A DNA stretch of 64,000 nt from Hyphomonas adhaerens MHS-3 (lineage in GTDB: Bacteria > Pseudomonadota > Alphaproteobacteria > Caulobacterales > Hyphomonadaceae), in contig NZ_ARYH01000002.1 in NCBI RefSeq assembly GCF_000685235.1, forward strand, positions 124,001 through 188,000, in the 5' to 3' direction. Below the pieces are notes generated by a model. That model saw nothing but the letters and a program-made list of their open reading frames with translations, was not told the origin of the DNA and ran no database searches. Positions 57,274 to 64,000 of this stretch are shown one piece after another. Each line of letters opens with the position of its first letter. Within the stretch, counting starts at the first letter, position 1. Position numbers and translations under genes: made by a program.

Positions 57274-58569
57274 TTATTCGCCAGTAACGATACGTCCTTG
57301 CGAGATCCCGGCATAAGAAAGATCGGCCCGGGCCCGTTCGGCTTCGGACCGGCTCAAGAGCGGTCCAACGCGGACACGGAAATAGTCGGCGCCGTTGACG
57401 CGTGCTGGCACAATGGTCACCGGCAGGGACGCCTGGACCCGATTGCTGAGCATCTGGGCATTCGAAATGTCGGTGAATGACCCGATCTGGACAAAATAAT
57501 CACCGTTTGAGACGTCTGCCACAGGCGCATTGTAAGAGTAGGTCGGCTGAACCTGGCGTGGTTGCGCAGCTGGTTCGTACGATGCCGGAGTGACATACTC
57601 AGCAGGTGTTTCAGCCGGCTTGGCATCTGCGTAGATCGTGTCCGTCTTCATTTGTGGCGCTGGTGCAGGCGGCGTCGGTGCACTTTGGGCCGGAGCCGCG
57701 CCGAGATACCGGACGCGAAGCGTGGCCTTCCCTGTTCCATTCATACCCAATTCGTCAGCAGCGCGCGGCGAAACCTGAAGCGATGCACCATCTTCAAATG
57801 GCCCACGGTCGTTGACACGCAGCACAACTTCCCTGCCCGTCTCGGCATTTACGACCTGGATCAGGCTCGGCAGCGGCAGCGTCGGATGGGCAGCCGTCAT
57901 GGCATTCGGGTCGAACGTTTCGCCATTCGCGGTCGGGAGACCATTGAATTCCGAGCCGTAGACAATTGCGACGCTGGTTTCGTCGAACACCGGAACGGGT
58001 TCGCTGGACACCGTGTAGGATGGCGCGGGTGTCAGTGAACGCGCGGCGGGCTGGTATTGCTGTGGCGGGGCGACAGGTGCAGCAGCGATGGGCGCTGGAG
58101 CGGTGGTCGGCTGCAGGCTTGGAAGTGCTTCGCTTTCCACGGCAGACACAGTCCGCTGCGCCTCAATGCGGGCGGCCGCCGCGCGGGCATCAAAACTGTT
58201 CGGGCCGCTCGTGGCAACGCCGGTCGAAGCCGGTGCCGGCGCTTCAATGCTCGCATATTCACGGGCAGCAGGTTCTGAATATTGGGCCCCCTGCTCCGTA
58301 TTGGCTGCAGCACTTTTGGGAAGCTGAGCAGAGCCAGGATAACGGAATTGAATGCGTGCCTGTTTCTTTTGTTTCGCGTCAGGGGTGCGGCTAGGCGCAA
58401 TATATTGCGGCTTACCTGCCGGATAAGGCGATGTTCCCGTTGCATAGACAATCGGGGCCGGGGTGCGCTTGTCGGCGTAGGCCGGCGCAGCAGCGGCAAT
58501 TGCGATCGCGCCGGCGAAAACCAGCGACGACAGATGCAGCGATTTCGATGCGGAAGAAACGGTCTTCAA
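57274..58569 (-). CDS. rlpA: RlpA-like septal ring lytic transglycosylase with SPOR domain
   Basis: 431 residues: signal peptide ending AYA near residue 32, a long Pro/Ala-rich low-complexity region, a double-psi beta-barrel with YGSEFNGLPTANGETFDPNA, TAAHPTLPLPS and VVLRVNDRGPF, another Pro/Ala linker, then a C-terminal SPOR domain (about 355-431; YFVQIGSFTDISNAQML) that binds denuded septal peptidoglycan. Unlike lipoprotein RlpA of enterics there is no lipobox. Probably acts in daughter-cell separation. Confidence 0.88.
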   Translation of the reverse strand: MKTVSSASKSLHLSSLVFAGAIAIAAAAPAYADKRTPAPIVYATGTSPYPAGKPQYIAPSRTPDAKQKKQARIQFRYPGSAQLPKSAAANTEQGAQYSEPAAREYASIEAPAPASTGVATSGPNSFDARAAAARIEAQRTVSAVESEALPSLQPTTAPAPIAAAPVAPPQQYQPAARSLTPAPSYTVSSEPVPVFDETSVAIVYGSEFNGLPTANGETFDPNAMTAAHPTLPLPSLIQVVNAETGREVVLRVNDRGPFEDGASLQVSPRAADELGMNGTGKATLRVRYLGAAPAQSAPTPPAPAPQMKTDTIYADAKPAETPAEYVTPASYEPAAQPRQVQPTYSYNAPVADVSNGDYFVQIGSFTDISNAQMLSNRVQASLPVTIVPARVNGADYFRVRVGPLLSRSEAERARADLSYAGISQGRIVTGE

Positions 58570-58826
58570 GGTTCACCTCATTCTGAGCTGCGGGTCATTT
58601 TATGACCCTTTGGGACGGCTTTTCTGCCCTCCAGCGAACCCTCTGTAGCATAGTGTGGTGCAGGCCTTATGAACCTCACCTGAAGGATCCGGTGAATACG
58701 GTTACCGGTTGTTTACATCTTTTCAAGCCGCGCTCTTGCCGGATGGCGGAAACACAGGTGAAGACATGAGACGTCAATCAGAGCGAGCCTAGACCGCTAT
58801 CTGCACACTCAGGGGGAACAAACGGA
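58570..58826. other. Divergent promoter region between rlpA and the DUF2804 gene
   Basis: 257 bases. Just upstream of rlpA (58592-58608) is a perfect hairpin GGGTCA-TTTTA-TGACCC that would lie in its leader RNA. AGGGGGAACAAACGG ahead of 58827 is the ribosome binding site of the next gene. No ORF or known RNA seen. Confidence 0.5.
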
Positions 58827-59846
58827 ATGCAACATACACTTGGTGAAGGCCCCCTGCTCGATGCGCGCGGCCAGCTGATTGACCGTGGTTGGGCCACCGA
58901 GGAAGTGCGCCAGTATGACAGGTCAGCCATCCGGGCCAGCGGCTTCCGGATCAAGGAGTGGGACTATTACTGCATCCTCACACCTGACTTCGGCCTCGCC
59001 CTGACTGTCGCAGACAATGGGTATCTTGGCTTCCTCGGCACATCCTGGATGGATCTGAAGAGCGGAACGGCAGTGAATGACGGCGCAGTCATCCCATTTC
59101 CCATGGGCCGGATGGGCCTGCCTGGGTCCGCCGATCGTGGTGACATCGTCCAGAAACACAAAGATATGTCTCTGAGCTTTCTGCATGAGGAAGGCGGCCG
59201 TCGGCTGATAGTTGATGCGCCGCGCTTTGATGGCGGGCGTGGACTAAAAGGAGAATTGTGGCTCGCCCAGCCTCCTATGGATCGGATGGTCATTGCGACA
59301 CCGTTCCCCAATGCGCCAAAGGCCTTCTATTACAATCAGAAAATCAATTGCCTGGCGGCCTCAGGCGAAATCAGGATCGGGACAGACGTCCACCAATTCA
59401 CTCCGGATTCCGCTTTCGGTGTTCTGGACTGGGGGCGGGGTGTGTGGACCTACAGCAACGTCTGGTACTGGGGATCGGCCTCCGGTATGTGCGGCGACCG
59501 ATGCGTCGGCTTCAACATCGGTTACGGCTTCGGTGATACCTCAGCCGCCTCTGAAAACATGGTTTTTGTGGACGGCAAGGCGCACAAGCTCGATCAAGTG
59601 ACGTTCCACTTGCCAGAAGGACCGCCGGATTCTGCGCCCTGGCGATTCACAAGCAATGATGACCGGTTCGAAATGCACTTCGATCCCATCGTCAATCGCC
59701 ATCACACCACAGACCTCGGCGTGTTCAAAACGGCCCAGGACCAGGTGTTCGGTACATTCTCCGGGCAAGTGAAACTGGATGATGGATCAGTTCTGAAGAT
59801 CGCCGCCCTGCCCGGTTTTGCCGAAGAAGTCCGGAACCGCTGGTGA
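58827..59846 (+). CDS. DUF2804 domain protein
   Basis: 339 residues with no signal peptide. DUF2804 features: EGPLLDARGQLIDRGWA, the IKEWDYYCILT strand, FYYNQKINCLAASG, FGVLDWGRGVWTY and WGSASG with GFNIGYGFGDTSAASENM. Predicted beta-rich lipocalin-like fold; function unknown. It is the last ordinary gene before the accessory region; the integrase remnant begins within about 70 bases of its stop. Confidence 0.88.
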   Translation: MQHTLGEGPLLDARGQLIDRGWATEEVRQYDRSAIRASGFRIKEWDYYCILTPDFGLALTVADNGYLGFLGTSWMDLKSGTAVNDGAVIPFPMGRMGLPGSADRGDIVQKHKDMSLSFLHEEGGRRLIVDAPRFDGGRGLKGELWLAQPPMDRMVIATPFPNAPKAFYYNQKINCLAASGEIRIGTDVHQFTPDSAFGVLDWGRGVWTYSNVWYWGSASGMCGDRCVGFNIGYGFGDTSAASENMVFVDGKAHKLDQVTFHLPEGPPDSAPWRFTSNDDRFEMHFDPIVNRHHTTDLGVFKTAQDQVFGTFSGQVKLDDGSVLKIAALPGFAEEVRNRW

Positions 59847-59910
59847 AACCGGTCGACCGGAAAGCGGGCCAGTTCGAGAGCGCTGGCGGAGGAGGAGACG
59901 CGCAAACGCG

Positions 59911-60348
59911 AATCTCAGCCCTTCTCAAGATGAAATTGATCTTGAAACTCGAACATGGTCCCTGCCCGGCGACCGGATGAAGTCCGGCCGTGATCATCGC
60001 GTTCCCCTGTCCCCGGCCGCCATGGCGATCTTGAAGGAAGCGAGGCGCCTTGACCCGCATCAGGGAGAAATCGTCTTCCCGTCCCGCCAGACTAATACAC
60101 AACTTTCCGACATGACGTTGTCGGCCGTCCCGAAGAGAATCGACCTAAATGTGACGGTTCACGGTTTCAGATCGACGTTCCGCGACTGGTCGGAAGAAGC
60201 GACTTCCTTTCCCCATGAGGTGAAGGAGGCTGCCTTGGCCCATGTCGTGAAGAACAAGGCTGAGGCTGCCTACCGGCGTACCGACCTTTTCGAGAAGCGC
60301 CGAAAACTGATGGATGAGTGGGGTCGGTACATTCTGCAGACTCCCTGA
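59911..60348 (+). pseudogene. Truncated P4-type tyrosine recombinase (integrase)
   Basis: Only the C-terminal half of a phage-type integrase remains. Recognisable from DEIDLETRTWSLPGDRMKSGRDHRVPLS to the end, with HGFR (HxxR box), AALAHVVKNKAEAAYRRTD containing the late His and the nucleophile Tyr, and a KRRKLMDEW tail. The N-terminal DNA-binding domains and the first catalytic Arg region are missing, and no in-frame start precedes it except a TTG inside the DUF2804 gene. Non-functional as it stands; marks the edge of an integrated element. Confidence 0.85.
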
Positions 60349-60362
60349 GATGGAGGTTTGGA

Positions 60363-61091
60363 ATGTCCACTGACGGCACGGATATCATAAGAGCCGGGTT
60401 TCGGCAGTTTCCCAGGAGTGGTCGCATAACCTGGGCCGATGGCCATCGGTTGGAGAACGACGATCTTAAGCGGAACTTTGATGACCGATTGCTCGAATTT
60501 CTGAACAGGATCGACAACGTGTTCGAGATTGCCGGATATCCAAAGGCGTTGGACATTATCTACCGCGATCTTTCAAAGAGCCGGGACTTCGCGGAACCGC
60601 TGCATGGCGAATACGTGATCAAGATGCGCGGTTTCGATTGTGTGCAGAGGGCAGAACCTCTTGGCAGCACGCTGTATCAAATGGCCATGGTCGCTGAAAA
60701 ACTGTCCGACGCCCTGTCCGCAAAGGATTGCAATGTGAAACTCAATTGCGCCCTGGAAGCCGGTGTCGAACTTGCGCTGTATGACATCAATTATCGGAAC
60801 GGGACCTTCGTCGAAAAAGGGATCAAGAGCGATCGGGACACAAGATCTGGTGGCTCAACGACGGGCGCCCAAAACAGCACAAAGCGAGCGCGAAGCATCG
60901 AAATCGTCGCCGGCATCCTTCAAGAGCCTGGCATCAACAATATCGACCCCAAACAGAGACTCAAAAATGTGACGGCACGGATGAAGGAACTGAATCATCC
61001 GGAACTCGAAACCCGGTATGGATTTCCCGCGCCTTCAACGATTGAGGACTGGACCGAGGAGGCGTTCGAATTAATTCGAAATACGCCGTAG
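60363..61091 (+). CDS. Protein of unknown function in the accessory region
   Basis: 242 residues, not recognised. ATG 60363 has GGAGG about 9 bases upstream. No signal peptide or membrane helix; mostly helical, charged. A short Ser/Gly/Thr-rich stretch (about residues 162-172) divides an N-terminal part (with RNFDDRLLEFLNRID and YVIKMRGFDCVQRAEP) from a C-terminal part (with SIEIVAGILQEPGINNIDPKQRL). It lies between the integrase remnant and the AlpA-type gene, so it is probably cargo of the element. Confidence 0.65.
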   Translation: MSTDGTDIIRAGFRQFPRSGRITWADGHRLENDDLKRNFDDRLLEFLNRIDNVFEIAGYPKALDIIYRDLSKSRDFAEPLHGEYVIKMRGFDCVQRAEPLGSTLYQMAMVAEKLSDALSAKDCNVKLNCALEAGVELALYDINYRNGTFVEKGIKSDRDTRSGGSTTGAQNSTKRARSIEIVAGILQEPGINNIDPKQRLKNVTARMKELNHPELETRYGFPAPSTIEDWTEEAFELIRNTP

Positions 61092-61189
61092 GTACTACAG
61101 TGGACAGCTAGCTGCGAGGATTCCTCGTGGCTGAATGTCTGCATCATTGATCAGATTGCTCCATCAAATCTCAGATCGGAGCAAACCAC

Positions 61190-61399
61190 ATGACAGACAC
61201 CCCTTCCCTGCTTCTCTCGGACAAGACAGCTGCCCAGCTGCTCGGGATTTCCCGGGCGACCCTCTGGCGCCGGGTCAGCGACAAAACCCTCCCCTCTCCC
61301 ATTCGCCTCGGCGGCGTCACGCGTTGGCGTCGTGATGAGCTTGAGCGGGCAATCGACACAGCGTCCGCCCGCGCTGACCGCAGCATGCGGGGTCAGTGA
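61190..61399 (+). CDS. AlpA-family helix-turn-helix regulator
   Basis: 69 residues. Excisionase/MerR-like winged helix: LLSDKTAAQLLGISRATLWRRV, then PSPIRLGGVTRWRRDELERAI, the standard AlpA pattern. In P4-like satellites AlpA controls integrase expression or acts as an excision factor. Overlaps the next gene by 4 bases. Confidence 0.9.
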   Translation: MTDTPSLLLSDKTAAQLLGISRATLWRRVSDKTLPSPIRLGGVTRWRRDELERAIDTASARADRSMRGQ

Positions 61400-62328
61400 T
61401 GAGCAAGAAGAAATCCGGCTATCTGTTCCTTCGGCTTGCTTTCCAGGTCGAAGGTTTGCGCGGACCTTATCGGGCCATTTTCCTTGAACTGTGCAGCTAC
61501 GCCGATGCCAGCGGTTTCTGCTTTCCGACCATGAAGCGGATTGCTCAGAGAACGCACTACTCAATCAAGACTGTTGATCGGGCGATTTCGGAACTGGAAG
61601 ATCTAGGTCTGATCCGTCGCAAGCGGCGGAGCGCAAACGGAAACCGGCGCGGGTATGATTTCGCGATCGCGCTCCCTATCGGACTCCTGGTCTCGAAAGG
61701 TCGTCAGGGAGTCTCCCAGAATACCGACGCAGAGTCCGGACGTAACTATCCATCTAAACTATCCAAAGAACTTGCGGGCACCGGTCAGGCTGACGTGCAA
61801 AATCTCATCTGGAAGGAACTGTCCCCCTTCATCGATCCGCAAAGCCACAAGTCGATGTTCTCGCTCTTCCCTGTCATCGAATTCCTCCTGGGCAAGCCGG
61901 ATGAAGAGGCTGTTCAGATGGTCCGTCGTTTGCCTTTGGTTACGAAGCGGCTGAAGCATCGTCTGCAGGCAAGTCATGAGAAACTGACGAGCTGGGAACC
62001 GCTGATCGAATTGCTGAGCCATTCCAATGGAACATCGGACAAGGCAAGCGGTACCGAGTCTCAGTCCGCCACCTGCCCCATTTGCGAGGCCCTTTCTGTC
62101 TGCATGGTCGAGTCTGGGGCGCCGGAGATGCGCGCCAGAACGTTGGTGGAGCGTCTCAATGCGCACGAGCTGTCTGACAAGATCGAGATCACGTCCGATG
62201 TGGCTGCTCGTATTGCTACGCTGCAGACGGGTCATGGGAGCGCGCTGAACAGGCTTGCGACTGGTCAAAACAAGCCGGTGGTTCTTGTCCAGAATGGCTC
62301 CACCATTGCGCGTTACGTGCCGAGGTGA
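61396..62328 (+). CDS. Winged helix-turn-helix protein of a mobile element
   Basis: 310 residues. The N-terminal part (about 15-85) is an HTH_36-type winged helix: LELCSYADASGFCFPTMKRIAQRTHYSIKTVDRAISELEDLGLIRRKRR (ends quoted). This family includes phage and plasmid replication or regulatory proteins. The rest is unrecognised, with a possible zinc-binding CPICEALSVC near residue 225. Start is ATG 61396 or 61399. Coupled to alpA. Confidence 0.72.
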   Translation: MMSKKKSGYLFLRLAFQVEGLRGPYRAIFLELCSYADASGFCFPTMKRIAQRTHYSIKTVDRAISELEDLGLIRRKRRSANGNRRGYDFAIALPIGLLVSKGRQGVSQNTDAESGRNYPSKLSKELAGTGQADVQNLIWKELSPFIDPQSHKSMFSLFPVIEFLLGKPDEEAVQMVRRLPLVTKRLKHRLQASHEKLTSWEPLIELLSHSNGTSDKASGTESQSATCPICEALSVCMVESGAPEMRARTLVERLNAHELSDKIEITSDVAARIATLQTGHGSALNRLATGQNKPVVLVQNGSTIARYVPR

Positions 62329-62513
62329 GGTCGACACACGTCGCATCCGTAGTCGGTCCGGTCGTTAGGAGCGAACCTGCATACCCCGGGGGGAGGGTCC
62401 AACTCTGGAGCCCCTCCTCCCAGACCGGCGGGGTAGTCGATTTTTCTCTGCGGTCAAAAATGTGGAGATATTTTTTTGTTCGAGAAATACCAGTTGCCCG
62501 CCGATTCGAGCAT
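62329..62513. other. Convergent spacer in the accessory region
   Basis: 185 bases between the 3' ends of the winged-helix gene and vsr. It holds a G-rich GGGGGGAGGG stretch followed by CCCCTCCTCCC, which could pair, and then T-rich runs. A terminator for the rightward transcript is possible near 62385-62450. Confidence 0.4.
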
Positions 62514-62981
62514 CTATTCAGGGCGATCTGGACCAGGGATTACCAGATATTCTTGAGCCGAATCTGGTGTCTCGATCCAATCGATAAGTTGATTGAGGTT
62601 CGCTTCGAAATCCGCAGGTTTGAGACCGCACTCCCAGACCACGGCAACCCGCCATCCCAATTCCTGTAATGCAGCAACGTTTTCCGCATCCCGTTCCACA
62701 TTTCTTTCGAACTTCTGAGCCCAGAATTCCGGTCGTGTTGTGGGCGTAGTCGCGTATCGGCACTCTGGATGGCGGTGCCAGAAACAGCCATGAACGAAGA
62801 TAACGATTCGGCGGCTGGGCATCACGATATCTGGCCTGCCCGGGAGCTTGCGATGGTGCAGTCGATATCGGTATCCACGAGCATGTAGCGCCTTTCGCAA
62901 GGCCAGCTCAGGTTTGGTATTCTTGCCACCGATTCCGGACATCATGCGGGAGCGGGTTTTCTGATCGACAATGTCTGCCAT
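62514..62981 (-). CDS. vsr: Very short patch repair endonuclease Vsr
   Basis: 155 residues, full length. Vsr features: MADIVDQKTRSRMMSGIGGKNTKPEL, RLPGRPDIV-type catalytic LPGRPDIVMPSRRIVIFVHGCFWHRH (ends quoted), the zinc-site Cys/His residues, and FWAQKFERNVERD. It nicks 5' of T in T:G mismatches created by deamination of 5-methylcytosine. Transcribed divergently from the methyltransferase 65 bases away, the expected partner. Confidence 0.94.
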   Translation of the reverse strand: MADIVDQKTRSRMMSGIGGKNTKPELALRKALHARGYRYRLHHRKLPGRPDIVMPSRRIVIFVHGCFWHRHPECRYATTPTTRPEFWAQKFERNVERDAENVAALQELGWRVAVVWECGLKPADFEANLNQLIDWIETPDSAQEYLVIPGPDRPE

Positions 62982-63046
62982 CGATGGTCAGAGCTCCTGG
63001 ACTTGGTTCGCAAAGCACTTCAAGAACGAGATGATCGGAGGGTCAA

Positions 63047-64000
63047 ATGGAAGACTACGGTATCATTGATCTGTTCGCCGGCCCTGGAGGGCTCGGAGAA
63101 GGTTTCAGCCGTCAGCTCAATACCTCAGGTAAACGCGCATTCCGTATCTATCGCTCCGTCGAGATGGACCCGTCCGCTCACTCGACCCTGCGCCTTCGCG
63201 CCTTCCTCAGGACATTGGACGCCATTCCGGAAGAATACCTTGATTTTCATGCGGGTAGATCGTCTGAGCCGGACTGGTCCTCGGTCAACAAGGCGGCCTG
63301 GAAGGAGGCGTGCGCTGAAGCGCTGTGCATGGAGCTCGGAAAGCGTGAAACAACGGAAATCCTATCGGCCGCGATCACTCAGGCCAAGAAAAAGTGGGGT
63401 GACAGGACCGTCGTGATTGGTGGACCTCCTTGCCAGGCCTATTCCCTCGCAGGACGCTCGAGAAACAAGGGCATTCAGGGGTATGATGCAGCTGCGGATC
63501 ATCGCCATTTCCTGTTTCGCGAGTACCTGAATGTCCTCGCATCCCTGAAACCGGCCGTTTTCATCATGGAGAACGTGAAAGGGCTGCTTTCTTCATCCGT
63601 GAATGATCAGCGGGTGTTCGATCTGCTCATGCAAGACCTTCGCAGTGTTGGCGGAGAGAAGGATCTCTACACCCTGGTGCCCCTGACGCTGAAATCCGAA
63701 GGTAATGATCTCCTTGGGGACTGGAAGCCTTCTGACTTCATCATACGTGCTGAAGAGCATGGCATTCCTCAAGCCCGTCACCGGGTCATTCTCCTCGGTA
63801 TTCGGCGAGATGTTGCTCAGAACCTGGGTAGTGGCGGAGCTGAGAATTTCCGGTTTGCTGCGCAGGACAAACCTGTTCCGGCCCAGGCAGTACTCGCCTC
63901 CCTGCCCCGCTTGCGGAGTGGATTGAGCAAGGAAACAAATAGCTGGGCAAACTGGCACAAGGCTGCCCTGTCGGAGATGAAGCGGGTCGAAAAAGCCGTC
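63047..64000 (+). CDS. DNA (cytosine-5) methyltransferase (partial, runs off the window)
   Basis: 318 codons visible, no stop. Motif I DLFAGPGGLGEGF (residues 8-20), motif IV GGPPCQAYSLAGR with nucleophile Cys129, motif VI MENVKGLL, and motif VIII IPQARHRVILLGI. Cys129 lies about 45 residues later than in short enzymes such as M.HhaI because of a charged helical insertion (about 50-115). ATG 63047 has CGGAGGG upstream. With vsr it forms a modification/repair pair; a restriction or defence partner could lie beyond 64000. Confidence 0.92.
   Translation, partial: MEDYGIIDLFAGPGGLGEGFSRQLNTSGKRAFRIYRSVEMDPSAHSTLRLRAFLRTLDAIPEEYLDFHAGRSSEPDWSSVNKAAWKEACAEALCMELGKRETTEILSAAITQAKKKWGDRTVVIGGPPCQAYSLAGRSRNKGIQGYDAAADHRHFLFREYLNVLASLKPAVFIMENVKGLLSSSVNDQRVFDLLMQDLRSVGGEKDLYTLVPLTLKSEGNDLLGDWKPSDFIIRAEEHGIPQARHRVILLGIRRDVAQNLGSGGAENFRFAAQDKPVPAQAVLASLPRLRSGLSKETNSWANWHKAALSEMKRVEKAV

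Overview
The window looks like chromosomal DNA of an alphaproteobacterium, most likely a Hyphomonadaceae/Caulobacterales-type marine bacterium; the family is an inference from gene content, not from a marker tree. The main evidence is the order ntrX-trkA-trkH-hfq-hflX-mazG, a pyruvate dehydrogenase operon whose E1-beta carries its own lipoyl domain, fixLJ next to ccoNOQP-ccoGHIS, and a tRNA-His of the atypical alphaproteobacterial kind (A73, no encoded G-1). Coding density is very high, no gene-free stretch exceeds 300 bases, and neighbouring genes repeatedly overlap by 4 bases.

Layout. 1-5.5 kb: end of ntrX, potassium uptake (trkAH), hfq-hflX and mazG. 5.7-8.5 kb: a sugar-acid pair (dgoK-like kinase plus SMP-30 lactonase), secE-nusG and tRNA-His. 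8.7-10 kb: an OmpA-type porin with a 32-proline linker and a strong terminator. 10-15.8 kb: an arginine succinyltransferase operon (M20 hydrolase, astA, astD, astB) followed by a zeta-class GST. 15.8-27.9 kb: a degenerate DUF3089-like protein, a phosphotransferase/DUF6285 pair, DUF502, recG, sdhE, mfd, a Rec-Rec-degenerate GGDEF protein, an alpha-methylacyl-CoA racemase and a histidine phosphatase. 28-37.3 kb: lipoprotein dipeptidase, rpmF, eno, ftsB-like gene, and pdhA-pdhB-DUF5076-pdhC-lpdA. 37.3-42 kb: DUF2891 lipoprotein, an NRAMP-fold transporter without the metal-binding residues, and 5-oxoprolinase pxpABC. 42-52.6 kb: the complete cbb3 oxidase system (ccoNOQP, ccoGHIS) and the divergent oxygen sensor fixLJ with two small companion genes. 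52.8-58.6 kb: an MBL hydrolase, tatD, holB, tmk, a D,D-carboxypeptidase and an RlpA/SPOR protein, all on the minus strand. 58.8-59.8 kb: DUF2804.

59.9-64 kb is an accessory region: a truncated P4-type integrase, an unrecognised protein, an AlpA-type regulator, a winged-helix protein, a Vsr endonuclease and a cytosine-5 methyltransferase that runs off the end. It looks like the edge of an integrated element carrying a modification (and perhaps restriction or defence) module that continues beyond the window.

The clearest functional unit is oxygen-responsive respiration: a soluble FixL with haem-PAS residues, FixJ, a high-affinity oxidase and its copper/haem assembly factors. The most unusual items are the metal-site-less NRAMP protein coupled to 5-oxoprolinase, the I-site-only GGDEF protein, the M20 hydrolase standing where AstE would be expected, and four convergent gene pairs that share one CTAG for both stop codons.
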